Shown here piece by piece: positions 26,580 through 38,990 of a stretch of DNA of 64,000 bases. The translations under genes and the position numbers were made by a program. Each line of letters starts with the position of its first letter. Positions within the stretch are counted from its first letter, which is position 1. The stretch is from assembly GCA_013396995.1 (NCBI GenBank), contig VWZP01003801.1, positions 407,726-471,725 on the forward strand, written 5' to 3'. The stretch is from Dicaeum eximium (lineage: Eukaryota; Chordata; Aves; Passeriformes; Dicaeidae). The notes beneath the pieces are model-generated. The model worked only from the letters and a program-made list of their open reading frames with translations, had not been told where the DNA came from and searched no databases.

Positions 26580-26700
26580 GCAGTGGCTGTGATTCCTTTT
26601 CTGTCAGTGTGGCTACGCTTCAGCCCTTTCCCTGTCTCATCAATAACTCATGATTTGGCATGTTTTATTAATATCTCCAAATGAAGCCCATTTTTCAGCC
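26580..26700. promoter_or_regulatory. Candidate conserved non-coding element
   Basis: CTGTCAGTGTGGC, a GTCTCATCAATAACTCATGA block and TTTTATTAATATCTCC give a TALE/homeodomain-like mix in sequence with no coding frame or repeat. Judged by motif content only. Confidence 0.22.
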
Positions 26701-29700
26701 TGGTGCTCTTAGCATCCCAGGTGACTGTCGCCTGCTCTGAGCACTGTGTGGTTCCTTCAGCCCCAGCTCATCCCTCATCTTCCTCCAGGCTCCAGTAGCA
26801 GAGAGGATATTGATCTCTTAGGGGGGTAATTGAATGAAAAAACCCCTAGCAGCCCAGAGGGGGATGATAAATCCCTGCAGGGAAGCCAGTGTGCAGAACA
26901 GTGTGTCTGAGGGGGCATTAACCCTTCCTGCTGGAAAGGTACAGCATGTACTGGAATCCTGTGTCCAAATCCTGCCCAGATCCCACCTGTTGGAACAGGA
27001 ATGAAAGACAACCCTGCTTTACTGTGGGTATGTTACACAAGAGCAGTTGCACTGGCCCATTGCTGTGCTGCATGGGGAGCCCCAGGCTCTTTCTGGAGTG
27101 CTTTGGAAAATCTGGGCCTTGATTTTTGACCCTTCAAAAATCACAAGGGGTGAAATCCTTGTGCTCCTTGTGCGTATCCATGGGTCCTTTCTGTTTTGCA
27201 TATAAACTGTGTGGGGATTTTGGAGAGTTATTAAAGCTAAAAACAGGGGCTAGGGACTCTGTCCCATACCTTCCCTTTATGTTACTAGGGTTAACAATTT
27301 GGTGTGCAGGTGGTTTTACTGGGCATTTGTTTTCTCTGTGACAACTACTCCAGCTGTCTCCCTTGAGCAAAGTCCAGGATGGCAAGAGCAGGAGCCTATT
27401 ATGGATCAAGGGTTGTTTATGTGGATGGATTTGCCCACGGGCTGCAGGACATCACCCATCACCCTCTGTACCATGTGTCCCCTGGCACAAGGACATGCCA
27501 CAGTGACATGGGGGCAGCCCCTGAGGCTGGGAAGTGCTGCTGATTTGCACCTCTGGCTTGCAACTCAGACAGACATTTTTGGAGAACAAGGAATAATTTC
27601 TTTAACTCAGAGGACATTTAATCTGCTTTGTCATAGAGAGGAAAACCAGGCCTTGAATCTGGAAAGCTGTAGAAGGTCCACTCTATCTGCAGAGTGTGTG
27701 AGCGAAGGAAATGCAAATGAACATGGCACTGTGATTTGATAGTTGCCATTTAACTGTTTTATAAACAAAACCCAGTTCACTGAAGCTGTAAGATGTAGTG
27801 AGTTCAGAGTCAATAGAAACAAGATTTAAAAGTATTATTTCAGAATTACCATCTTGCTGCTTATAAGGTGTGTCTGAGGTTTCTTTTTTTGCATTGTGTG
27901 TGTCACCAGAGAGGGTTTGGATGTTAAAACCGTGGATCTAAAGGAAATTGTTTTCCCTGTTTGTCACTTTCCTCTTGACTCCGTCCCTTGCATACAGCTA
28001 TGGGACATTTTTGTCACAGTCTTCTAAGTTAGTGAATAATACAAAGCAGCTTGCAGCATTTAAAACAGGTGAGGAAATACCTTGATTTCCTATTCCCCTG
28101 CACCTGTACAACTTTTTATCCATAGCATTTCCTCCCTCATGTACAGGTGTCTGACTTCAGGGATGTGCCAAATCACAATTCTTCATTTATTTTGGAGCTG
28201 ACAGGGAATCTGCAATGGGTCTGTCTGGAAGCCAATCTACTCCTGTGCCTCAGGGCCATGTCAAGGAGATTATATTAGCTTCTCTGTTCTCTCAGTGTGG
28301 CAGTAAGTACTTTCCTTTTAATTGTCAAAATCCACCTAAATTTGACAGAATTGAAAGTCTAAAATCACCCCATGGGCACCCTCAGTAAATTCTGTGTAAT
28401 GCTGTTTTTCCTCCTCGTCAAAGTCTTAAAATTCAAGCTCCTACCAGGCTGATCTGTGCCTCCAGTGTGACATGGGGAGCAAGACAAAATTATAATCCCG
28501 TATCAGTAAAAATGAATCTTTTTCTTTAACCTTTTTCTTCTATAATCACCTACAAAAATATATTCTTTAAAAGTGCTAGAAAGGCAGGAACCGAAGTTAT
28601 CTACAGACTGATGTTACTCATATGGGATATTTTATATATTTGCTGGCAGATCTAAGCTTTTGTCCTGGTTTAGGGCAAGTTTGTGAAGAAGCTTCCAAAG
28701 GGGTTCCTCTTGAAAGCAGATTCAAGCACCCCCTCCCCCAGCTCATTTGGGAAAAGATTTCCTTGGATAAAAGTGGATGGAACTGTTTATTTAACAAGCA
28801 AAGTATCCACAAGCATAAAAAAAATTAAGGCAATTAAACAGTAAAACCTCTCGCTGTTCTGAAGAGATGGCAAATTCAGGGAGTCCTTTCCGTGGGCTGC
28901 AGCTCGGCTCGCTCAGTCTGTCTGTCCCTCTGGTGCTGGAATGCAGCGTCCCGGGCCCCAGTGGGCCACAGGTGTGAGCTCCTGGTGTTTTTCTGGGTTT
29001 TCAGCCCAAAACAGGGCTGATTAGTTCCAAGAAAAAGAAAAGCCACAGTCCAGGAAACTCCTCTGTCTCAGCTAGCTGAAAACTAACTAAAGCAAAGCAG
29101 AGATCTGTCCCGCTGTCTGTCCGTGCTGCAGACAACACAGTCTGTGAGAGAGAAAGCTGAAGCTCTTACCTCTGTTTTTGAATACAGCTGCCTCAGACAT
29201 TCCACCACTTCTCCTTCTCCCCTCCCCTTTACTCTCAGATCTAGTTTTAAAGGTGCAAAACTTATTTCTGGGCTAAACAGATGAATGGGGATACAATTCA
29301 GCATCATAAAGTCACCTCAGGACAGCTTTCTGGCCTCTCTCAGTGTAAACACCTGGTAAGGAAGTAGGTTTTTATTTCATACTTTGAGGGAGTTACTTTG
29401 AACAGTAATGGATGAAATAAAATGAATTTATTAACTAGCAAAATATTTTAACAATGCATTCCAGAAGAGTAAGAGGACAAAAATAATGAGATGTGAAGTT
29501 TCAGCTTTCTGGCTCTGGTGGAGTCCTGAGATGATAACAAGGCCACATATTGGCAAGGTAAAAGGTCTGTATTTTAATTTTGTATATTTGTAGTCTGGCC
29601 AAAGAAGATGTTTCCATGAGTTACAGATACAAACAGAAAACTAAACAACACTGACTTCTGCTGTAAACTGAAATTACAGTAATTTTTCAATTACTTTCAA

Positions 29701-32154
29701 CAAATCTGGTGGCCACCAGCTGTTCTCTTAATGCAACTGTTAGCTAATAACAAGAAGTGCTTCCCCAGCTTTCTATTCCCTCCTGGATATGCTCTGCTGG
29801 CTCATTTAGCTCAGTTAAAAAGAGTGTTCTGTCTCATTGCAGAATGTTTTGGGAGGGGGTCTGAACAGGATTCCTCTATCCACTTTTTGCTCTGCTGCAT
29901 GAGCTACTTACACCTCACTGTATTCAGGGCAAAGAAAATAGCACTATGTGCCTCCTCCTAGGGTCTAAGTCCTTGGAAAAGAAAAATAATCCATTTCTTT
30001 CTTTTAATATGGGTTTATAAAAGCTTTTCTCTAAACGTGCTGTGTTGTGCATTTGAGGCTCACTGGGTCTGACATGCTGGAGTTAGGGTTGTGTCCTTGC
30101 CCAGGCTGGCAGCCTAGTGCTGAACTCTTCTCCTCTTCTTGGTTTCACTCAGTTCCTGAGGGTTGTGGTAACCTAGTTTTTTTGTGAGTGATTTCCTTTC
30201 CTCTGTGTTCCAATTGCTCTTTTTGCTCTACGGAGTACAGCCAGATTAATCATACAAAGCCATGGAAATCAAGAGCAGTGTGTAATTCAGGGCTCGATAA
30301 CTGACTGTGGGGAGGGCACAAGGGAAGGGTTGTGCTCTTTACAAAATTGCCACATGGTATATCAATCCTCAAGACGTATGTCTGTGTTTCCTTTTTCACA
30401 ATCTATTTCAGGAAACACAAACCAAAAGGAAACTAAGTGCCTTTTAAAATAAATGGTCTGTCTTTGCAACCTATATGCCCCTTCTCATCTGGGTGCATTG
30501 GAGTGTAGCAGAACAGTCATGAGATAATGTTTTCTCCTCATGCAAACTCTTTTTTCCACTGAGAAAACAGGCCTGAGCAGAAAATGAATGCTTTGGGCAT
30601 TTGTCCAGAATCTTGCAGTGGGTTTCCATGCTGTTGCTGTGTCTGTGCTGCTTGGAGAGATCAGCATGCATTGCACTGGGGCCAATTTTCACTGAGGTAC
30701 CTCAGACTGAACATGAAGTTAGCAGAGGCTCAGTGCTGACTGTGAGAAGATGTAGCCTTTTCTCAGCTGGCACGTAACCGAGAGGAAGTATCAGCCTTTT
30801 TCACTTAAAGGCTTTGCACATTACTCTTGGGGTTTCCCCCCCTCCCCTCTCTGCTTGCTTATATTTTGTTTTGCTTAAAACACATTTGCATATCTTTAAA
30901 CGTTTTGGGAAATTAGGGATGCAGCTGATACCTCTGGCAGTGAGGAAGGCAGAGTCTTTCCATCTAATTCCTTCCCAGCTTTGTTCCAACCATATAAGTG
31001 ACCTAAGAAATGAACATAGTTGGGAGTTTTTTAATCAAAAGGGAGAGTCAGAACTCAGAGATGCATGAGATCTGCAGAGTTTTGATGTACCTGCCATTAG
31101 AAACTCCTCTGAGAGTCCAAGATGAGCTCTGTAACCACAGTCAGAGTAAAAAGAAAGACATTTTCATGAGAAATAGGTAATGACTGGGTGGTCAGGATAT
31201 TCACGTGAGCAGAGAGAGCCCAGCTTAGATCCCTCATGTGCCTGATTTAGATCTGGAGTTGGAATTGGCATCTCAGGTTATTTTAGGTTATCAATTATGA
31301 TGTACAGCGTCTGTATCGTCATAGAAACAGCAAGCAAAATTCTGGTTTTGCAAGACAAAAAAATACTTCCCCACTTGGATTCACTGCCAGTGCAACAAGA
31401 AAAGCACAGCTATATGAATCCAATAACACAGGTCTCTCTTCCTGAAATAATTCTTCCTCTGACTTTAAGTAAGGGCTCCAAGGGTAAGCATTGTTTTTTC
31501 CAATATCTGCTCAGTAATCCCACTGGAAAATAAATAATGTCCAGTTAGTTTACTTTACCAGCTGCTGTTGCCATGTATTAACAATACCTGTGGTCTTACA
31601 TCCCAGAGGTATTGGCAAGGTCTTTCTTTGACAGAATCATCCTTGATTGATAAAACAGGAAGAAATAACCCCTTTTTGTTTCTATGATATGTAGCTGAAT
31701 GGTCATAAAGATGAGACATTTTCAGAAAGCAAGGAATTTAAGCGGTAATAATAATATGCTGTCTGTGTTGCACCTGTAAAGCAAGCGTTGCTTCCCTGAG
31801 CAGGTAATTTCTTATGCATTTTCTTTCTTTGAATCTATTGTCATGTTTTCTGATGAACTCCCTTCCTGCCCTGGAAAGAGCTATTGCTTACAGTTTTGTC
31901 TTCAAGCAATGAGAATAATAATAGATAATTAAAATTACTCAAGAAATTCAAGTACTAGAGCACCCATATTTATACATTCCTTTCTGGGAAGAAAACAGGA
32001 AGAAATATAGGGAGGGGATAAAACAGACTGATTTGAACAACAAAAAGCAATTCCAGCATCCCTCACAGGAAAATTAAAATGATTGTGGTGTTCCTGATAT
32101 TTTTTTTAATTGGAAAATGGTCAAGAGCTGAGCTCCTGTTGAGCAAGTTCAGGC
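26701..32154. other. Presumed intron, non-coding
   Basis: No gene recognised. An ATGCAAAT octamer occurs at 27711-27718. The 146-codon frame at 27299-27739 has no domain that I recognise and no splice context to support it. AT-rich parts occur at 28300-28620 and 29390-29720. Confidence 0.5.
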
Positions 32155-32174
32155 TCTGTCTGTCTGTCTGTCTG
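32155..32174. repeat. Microsatellite (TCTG)5
   Basis: Five perfect TCTG units. Short, with no flanking element visible. Confidence 0.85.
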
Positions 32175-34775
32175 GCTAAGGTGCTTTCATCTGGCACAGT
32201 GGAGCAGGCTGATTTCAGGTTGCCAGCAGCACAGGAGATATGCTGATGGTTAAAGCCTCTATGGCAGGTGCACCCTGATTTTGGGAACCTCAGGGGGTGA
32301 AGTAAACCCTGCACCAAGCCCTGACCCTTCAGCATATCCATATTACTGTGGTTAATACAAATGGATTAGCTGCAGTGTTGGGCTCATGCTCCCAGTCCAT
32401 AGGGGCACACTCAATTGGGAAACAAGAGAACTCTGCCACACCCAGAGTATTTTCCCCAAAACCCTTCATCTGCTACTTTTAATGTAGCTTGGAGTCACAT
32501 GATATTTTCTTTTTCCAACAGTTGCATGGCTTTTTTTTCCTCCTGCACATAAGCATCAAATGCTCTTTGCTGAATATTTCATTTGTTCTTATTTGGGCTG
32601 AAGGTTTCTGTTACCACTGGCCCTTAGGGGACCAATTTAGCTGCACTGAACCAGTTTTGGTGTTCAATTCCTTCTTTTCAAAGAGCTGCATTTACACATC
32701 AGTTGAACCCTTCGTATGCTGGCATCTTCCACACTTCCAGCTCAATGAATGTTTAAAAACCATGTGTCTATCCCCACACACAGATATGCCTCTGCCTTCC
32801 AAATGCTGGGGTACATGAAAGTCCTGCTGAGAAGCGGGGGAGATTTTGATGTAAATCATGTCCCGCACATGGGACACAACCTCATTCCAGCTGAGAGAGA
32901 TTTTATGCACAGAAATGCAAAATATTCAGCCCATGTATCATTAAAGTGTTGCAGCAAAGCCTCCCCAAGCCAGTGAGTGCCTCAGTAAATTCTGGATTGC
33001 TGACCAAGTCTCAGTTCTCTGCCCCCACCTGTGCTATGAGATTGGCCTTTATAATTGCAAATGTGTCCTGCAGCATCCTGTTTTTTGCAGGGCTCTTGTC
33101 CCTGGATATCTTGACCCTGCTGGTGTCCTGTGGGCATACCTTGACAGGCAAGCCTACAGAATTCACTCTGTTCTCTTCCAGTCCTTGTAAGAGATGCAGG
33201 CAGAGGAAGTAATTTCCTAGTCAGTCGTGTTTTTCAGATAAAATACATAGGAATAAAGTTGTTTTGGTGCCCATAGGTTTTACATTTGGATATTGGAAAT
33301 GCACCAAGTGGGCATTTTGTTTCAAATTATGACTTTCCTTAATTTAATCAGAGTTGTGATGTTGTTATCATGGTGGAGGAGATGAGGCTTTGTGTTTTAT
33401 TACAGGCAATTTTCAGAAGCATCATTCTGACATCAGCACAGGAGTCTTTCCATGAGGCTGGTCCCTGCAATCACACAGAAGCTGTAGAAAAGCCCATCAC
33501 ACTGTCTTATTTAAAATGTCTTCCCATGCTCAGCTGCCTAGGAATCACCCTATTCAGACTTTACAGGATAAAGATACTAGAGCCAAAACAAGCTCTTGTA
33601 GAGGATCCCTGGAGATGGTGTGTGCATGTGTGCTGTGCTGAGTGTGTGAATACCCCTAAATTCTGTATATTCCTTCTGGGCCATTAAGCAGGATCTTTAT
33701 TTCCTGTCAGATTGTAGCATCTGAGTGATGGATTGCAGAGCCCTGCCTATTGCCTGCCTATCAGTTTAAATTCTCAAAGCCCTTTTGGAAGCCATGGTGC
33801 TGTTTAAGCAGAATATACAATTATTTAGAGTTTGTTTTGCTGTAGCTGTTGGCACAATGGAATCCACATAGTCTTTCATCCTGCTTGGCACAACCCTTTC
33901 TCATTGTAGGATGGAGAAAGCCTTATGCAAGGGACTGTGATGCAAAATTAGTACTTAAGATTTCCATCAAAAGCTGCAGTAACAGATGTGTGCTGGGCCC
34001 GGTGTTATGTGCTGGGAAGGAAGGTAATTTAATGCTGATACTGTCTAAATTGTGTTTTACTAGTTGTGTCCTAGTATTAGTAGTATGTGATAGTCCTGTA
34101 GTCTGCACAGGGATATACTGTGGGCACGGTAATACACAATTTCAGTAATTCTATGATCTGTCCTCAGTATGGCTGACCAGACAGAGCATTTAAGAGAGGC
34201 ATGTCCATGTGTTTCCCTTCCCACCTCCTGCTGTCCCTGACGGCTCCTGGATGCTGCTGCTCAGTTCTGCACAGTCAGACTCTGCTGTTTAGGAATGGTG
34301 CTGAAGCAGCATTATGTTTGCTTTTCCTCTTTGAAATGCATAACCCCCCTTTCCTTAAAGCTACAGAGAGTGGGGTGGCACGTGCAGAAGGGCTCTGCAA
34401 TGACCACCCAAACCTGGGACACTTTTCTCTCTCAGGACTCCCCCTGCAAAACATGATCTGAACTGGCTCCTTTGGTGGCAAAGGTGTCAAGATGGTCCCC
34501 AGCAGAATCCGAAGGGGGATATTGGGATACATTTGTTTATTTGTGGTATTTCCTTTCAGTTTTGGTAGCCAAGTTATTAAAATGAGGCTTGTCAGCACAC
34601 TGAAGAGGGTTGGGGGGCCTTTGCATCTTCCATGCGGTTTGATCCTGTGCGGCTCGTTAACACTCAGTTGCTTTTGTGATTAATTATTTAGTCTTCTCCC
34701 TTGGTACTGGGGTATAATAGCACAACCCCCATTTCTGCTGAGATTCACAGTTCTTTCCTTTTCCCTTCAAGCCTT
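32175..34775. other. Presumed intron, non-coding
   Basis: No gene, RNA or repeat recognised. Frames of about 100 codons occur on both strands without domains or codon bias. Confidence 0.5.
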
Positions 34776-35225
34776 TCACACCACCTCGAAGCTCAGAACA
34801 AGGCTGTCCAGGCTGCAGGAACTTAAAGAGCCCGGCAGCTCCGGAGCTGCTGCTCGTCCTGTGGCACTGCTGGGGAAGGACCGGGGCTCAGCCCATGGCT
34901 GGCCATCAGTCCCAGCTCCTGCACTGCCCAAGTCAGTGGGGAGCAGTGGGACAGCTGCCCTTGAGTGCTCTGTCCCTCCACTCCAGTGGGTACTTGTGTG
35001 AGGGGAGACATCAGACAGGGCTGGCATCGACTCTGTCTGCAGCCAGACACAAGAATTGCAAATTGGAGGTGAACTTGTCAGCAGGGAGACTTTATCTGGG
35101 GAGTCAGCCTTGGCAGCCTTCTTCCCTTTCTCTTTTGGATGCCTTTTGAACAGCTTTCTGTTCAAGTTTTTGTAATCACCCAAGCGTTGCTTATTCAGCC
35201 TTTTGTTTTTGGGGGTGTCGCTCAT
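34776..35225 (-). other. Unrecognised 149-codon open frame, coding doubtful
   Basis: On the minus strand an ATG at 35225 (G at -3) opens 149 codons to a stop at 34776; the same frame stays open upstream to 35375. The first 45 residues are Lys/Arg/Asn-rich (for example RLNKQRLGDYKNLNRKLFKR) and the remainder is Ser/Pro-rich. I do not recognise a family. There is no CpG island, no clear splice context and no poly(A) signal evident nearby. The local GC content is raised, which lengthens chance frames. It is recorded because the first part looks less random than other frames in the window; it may well be a shadow frame. Confidence 0.12.
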
Positions 35226-35999
35226 TGCCTTGATTTGCTGTCTGTGGTCATTTGTGCAAAGAAATTTGTCAGGTCTCTGCACGTGGCAGGGGCTTGTGCT
35301 CATTATGGGGCAGGTGTGGGGTGACCCTGAGTGTGCTGGTCTGTGAACACACACTGGATGTGTGTGGACAGGCATAGGGTGAATTTGGGCTCAGTGGGTA
35401 CTGGGGTTGTTTCAAAATGGATGAGCTGAGAGCTTGCAGCACCTGAACCTGTTCTCTAGGGCATCAAGGCCACAGACCATGTGCAACTGGTAGCTAATGC
35501 AGGTCTAGCAGGAACCCCCAGTGCTGGAAATCACCTTCCTCCTTCCCCAGCTCTCCTTGGCTGTGCTTCCTGTGTGAAGCTGCTGGATAAGGCGAAGCCT
35601 GGGGTCTGAATAATTACCAAGGAATTAGCTGTGTTTTCTTTACGACACAGTCTCTCCCGTTCCTCTGATGTTTGCATCCTTTTCCTTTCATCTCGTGCCT
35701 CTGTTGCAAGTGCCTTGCACAGCCATGGGATGTGTGGGAGGCTCAGCCGAGGGGCAGGCAGGCACATCCCAGTGCAGCAGGGGCTGGATCGTGTCCCCAC
35801 CCTGCAGATGTGCCGGATGGAACTCCGAGGGTGTGAGGCTGTCCTTAGCCCTGCTGCAAACTCCCTGTCTGCTGCTAGATGAGCCACTCTTCCCTCAGAG
35901 CCATAAAACAGTGAAGTGCCAGCTCCCCTCCCCACCAAAGATGTTGGAAAACCTTAGGAAACTGATGAAGCATTAGTCTTGGTTTCTTCGTTTTATTAG
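35226..35999. other. Non-coding, GC-raised stretch
   Basis: A mildly GC-rich stretch with opposite-strand frames of about 100-135 codons that overlap one another. No domain, promoter or repeat recognised. Confidence 0.4.
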
Positions 36000-36145
36000 G
36001 GTCCATAAATTAAATGGAAACTCACAATAATGTGGAAGGGAGCCAGGGAGAGCAATTATTTGTCGGAAAGACAACGTGACTAATGGCTTTGCTACGTGTT
36101 AATTGAAAGCATTGGGAATTTTAGCAATGTAACACCTGAAGGCAG
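36000..36145. promoter_or_regulatory. Candidate conserved non-coding element
   Basis: The block contains CATAAATTAAATGG, GCAATTATTTGTCGG, CAACGTGACTAATGG and GTGTTAATTGAAAGC: homeodomain, POU/SOX-like and E-box/CRE-like cores packed together with no coding frame. The sharp change from the GC-rich sequence before it adds slight support. No conservation data were used. Confidence 0.28.
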
Positions 36146-38660
36146 CTGGTCCATGAGTGTGTAGAGCAGACTACAGCAGGCTGCATCACTCACTCCTGTT
36201 TAGGGAGATTACTAGTAACCAAAAGTTGTCAATCAAAGAGCATCTTTAGGACTTGGAGCCAGATGATGGAGTCACAAAGCCTCAGACCTCTGAACAGCCC
36301 CAGTCCTCTGATGTTCCCCAGTCTCTCTTTTTAAAGCTGAGGCTCCTGCTTGCAGACCAGTTTACTGTCTTCAAGTGTCTGTGCTGCAGTTTCCCCATGG
36401 GTTATAATTTTGGAATTTGTCATCCCTTACACATCCACCAGGCATATTTCTCTTCATCTCCCATGGCTGTACTTTGCTGTAGATCTGTGCAAACCCCTCT
36501 TGGGGCTGCCTGTGCAGAACTGTGGGTGCTCCTGTCCTCTGCCCACATGCTCTCATCCCAATACTTTCCCACACTGACCCCAGACCTCAAACACCTCCCA
36601 GGGGTTGTGTCAGAGTGAGAGCTCCTGCAGCAGTGCTCCCTGTGGGCCTGGCTCCCACCACAGCATGATGGGGACTGTCACTGTTGTGCTGTGCAGTGTC
36701 ACCAAGGCCCTCCCTGTCCCTGGGGGCACATCCAGCTTTCAGGAAAGACATTTCCAATGGGAGAATCCCTGTGTGTGCCTCCACCTGCAGTGTCCATTAA
36801 TAGCCTGCTGGGTCAGAGATTCTGAGGGCAACACATAAGCTGGAAAGAATCCAGAGCAGAGGCTGGCTGCCCTGGCAGTTAGGTCATAGCAAAATTAAAA
36901 GTCAAGCCCTAAGTGTGCATTTCTTTTTCAAATTTAAGCAACTCTTGAAATTACATTGGGTCACACTGTAAGTGTGGGCACATCAGGTATAGTTTTTTCA
37001 CAACAAAACAGCATTTTAAGACCTCAGTATCATAACCATTGAGACATATTGATCATGTTATTTATTAATAATTACCATTTCAGGGTCTGGGTCTTTATAT
37101 ATAGGCTTCACTTTATTCCACTGCTTAGTCTACTTACTGCTCATGGAACAATTAATGTTAGAGGGAAACTAATATACATAATAACTTGTGGGATTCAGGC
37201 AGTCTATAGGAATATGTTTACTTTCTCAGTTTTCAAGAAATTAGCAAAATAGAAGGTAGTAATAGAGTAGATGAAATAAAGAAAGTTAAAATACCTATTA
37301 TATACAACATCTTGATAAAGTCTCACAAAATCATTGAATAACTGAAATGATTTTATTTATATTATGTTGTTTTTTAAATATGCTTGGTATATTCTGCAGT
37401 GCCCTGAGCACCTTGACTTCATAAATAAAAGAATTATGTGGAATCTTCGTAATATGAAAATTAATGCTTAAATGCTTAGAGACATAAACATTTCAGCAGT
37501 TTTTCTAAGGCTAGTGATAAGGGTTCATAAACGCATTAATTTTTCCACTCTTAAGTATTTCAGGTCAATGGCATACAAGAGGAGATGTTAACAAAACCTG
37601 TGCTCTTTTCATAAGAGACTGGAGTGTTTGGAGGGCAGCTGTTCTGCTGCAGCACTCTAATAACATCTCAGATACCGCAGGAGCAATAAAGCATGACAGG
37701 ATTGTATAATAACTCGATTTATCATATTTTTTAGTAACATGAAGAGGGTATGTTACAGCAGCCATCTGACCCACACATCCTTTCAGAGCCTTGGGCAATT
37801 TGGGGCAGTTATTGCAGAGGGCCACCATTTATTGTTTTAGTCTCTGAACTCACCAGAACTCCTTTGGGGATGGTGCATGTGGTGTGTTTTGCTTCTTGGA
37901 AGGAGCAGGGCATGCACGTGTGCCTGTCGCACCTGCCTGCCAGGAGAGGCTTTGGGAAAGGGGCAAAGCCAGTTCGATGCAGAGACATTTTCAATGTGCT
38001 CAGCCCAGTTTCCCTCCTGAGCTGATCTGGAGCCTTTATCTGCATCATCTATGTTTTTTTCTCCCTAGCTTTGTGTGACCTGGGGGATGGGGCAGGAGGA
38101 AAACTCTGGGGTGGGAGTGCCTTAGTGCTGAGTTTATAGTGGGAGCCTGTCTGGCCCCTGGTGCCTCTCCAGCTTGGGGTCAGGTCTCCTGAGAGCTGGT
38201 GTGGCTCTGCTTTGTGCATGGAAGGAGCCACACATTACCAGAGCATACCCCCAGGAGAGGAACTGCTCCGAAGTCCTCAGTGGCCAAAGATTCATCACAG
38301 GATAATGCTGCAGGCAGCCTCTGAATGGACACCCCCTTGCTGATTAGCACAGTGTAGGGAAACTGTGGGTTCTCTCCCCCTTGTGTACATTTGCACATCT
38401 AATGATCACTTGGGTAGCAGACACATAAAATTGGGTTGGATGGAGAGATTTCCAAAAGGATGCTACTTGACCCCTGCCTCCCACACATTCCAGAGCCTCT
38501 CAGTAGCCAGGAGGCATCCCAGAAGAAGATAATTAGGCTAGTGCTATTTCAACTTCCTCTGATCTCTGAGAAAGAGTTAATTACAGTCTTTTCCCTTTTG
38601 CTCAAAGGTGGCTGGGTATTATTTTCAGAGCTGTAATTATTCATGCTAATTGCTTATTTG
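36146..38660. other. Presumed intron, non-coding
   Basis: No gene recognised. An AT-rich part lies at 36890-37520. The sequence becomes GA-rich from 38660 at the edge of the next promoter candidate. Confidence 0.5.
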
Positions 38661-38865
38661 GAGAGGGAGAGAGAGCATGAGAGAGAGGAGCCCCAGACTC
38701 CCCCCTCGGTGAGGAGCAGAGCAGAGCAGGTGCACTTTGCGCAGGCTGGTCCGAGGCAGTGCGGGGCTGAAGGAGCTGGGGATGCTGGAGTGGTTGTGAG
38801 CGAGCCGTGGAGCAGCCCTGGTCCTGCTAATGCTGCCTCCTCCTCCGGGACTGAGGAAAAAGAGC
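38661..38865 (+). promoter_or_regulatory. GC-rich promoter and 5' leader candidate
   Basis: A GAGAGGGAGAGAGAGC purine tract gives way to moderately CpG-containing sequence (CCTCGGTGAGG, TTTGCGCAGG, CCGAGGCAGTGCGGGG, GAGCGAGCCGTGG) and then to two in-frame ATGs and a donor. It is a local rise in GC and CpG between AT-rich flanks, and the sequence just upstream (TAATTATTCATGCTAATTGC) is rich in homeodomain and POU-like cores. It resembles a tissue-restricted promoter more than a housekeeping CpG island. Confidence 0.4.
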
Positions 38866-38908
38866 ATGCACTTCTTGCAGACCTTCCTCTGGTGGAGGGC
38901 ACTCCGAG
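38866..38908 (+). CDS. Candidate alternative first coding exon (14 or 26 codons)
   Basis: Two in-frame ATGs, at 38830 and 38866, precede a donor CGAG|GTAATC at 38908/38909; an in-frame TGA at 38797 closes the frame upstream. The ATG at 38866 is preferred because it has A at -3, while 38830 has C. From 38866 the peptide is MHFLQTFLWWRALR, then one G base of a split codon; from 38830 twelve further residues (Pro-rich, then RKKS) precede it. The aromatic, hydrophobic and basic character suggests an interfacial membrane-binding N-terminus. The donor phase matches the exons ending at 21992 and 8847. I do not recognise the gene. GC-rich leader, donor and phase are the support; no splice partner is visible in the window. 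Confidence 0.42.
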
Positions 38909-38966
38909 GTAATCGTCCTGCTAACTGGAGTCTTCATTTGTTTTGTGGCTTAATTAACCTTTCATC

Positions 38967-38990
38967 TTTTGTTTTGTTTTGTTTTGTTTC
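38967..38990. repeat. TTTTG pentanucleotide microsatellite
   Basis: Four TTTTG units plus a partial unit ending in TTTC, about 60 bases inside the presumed intron after the donor at 38909. Confidence 0.85.

Noticed and set aside
27299..27739. 146-codon plus-strand frame
   Set aside because: No domain, no CpG-rich leader and no matching splice context. It starts at an alternative position without Kozak support.
34141..34160. ATTCTATGATCTG resembling the CR1 3' terminal repeat
   Set aside because: A single degraded unit without the CCAACC-type sequence expected upstream.
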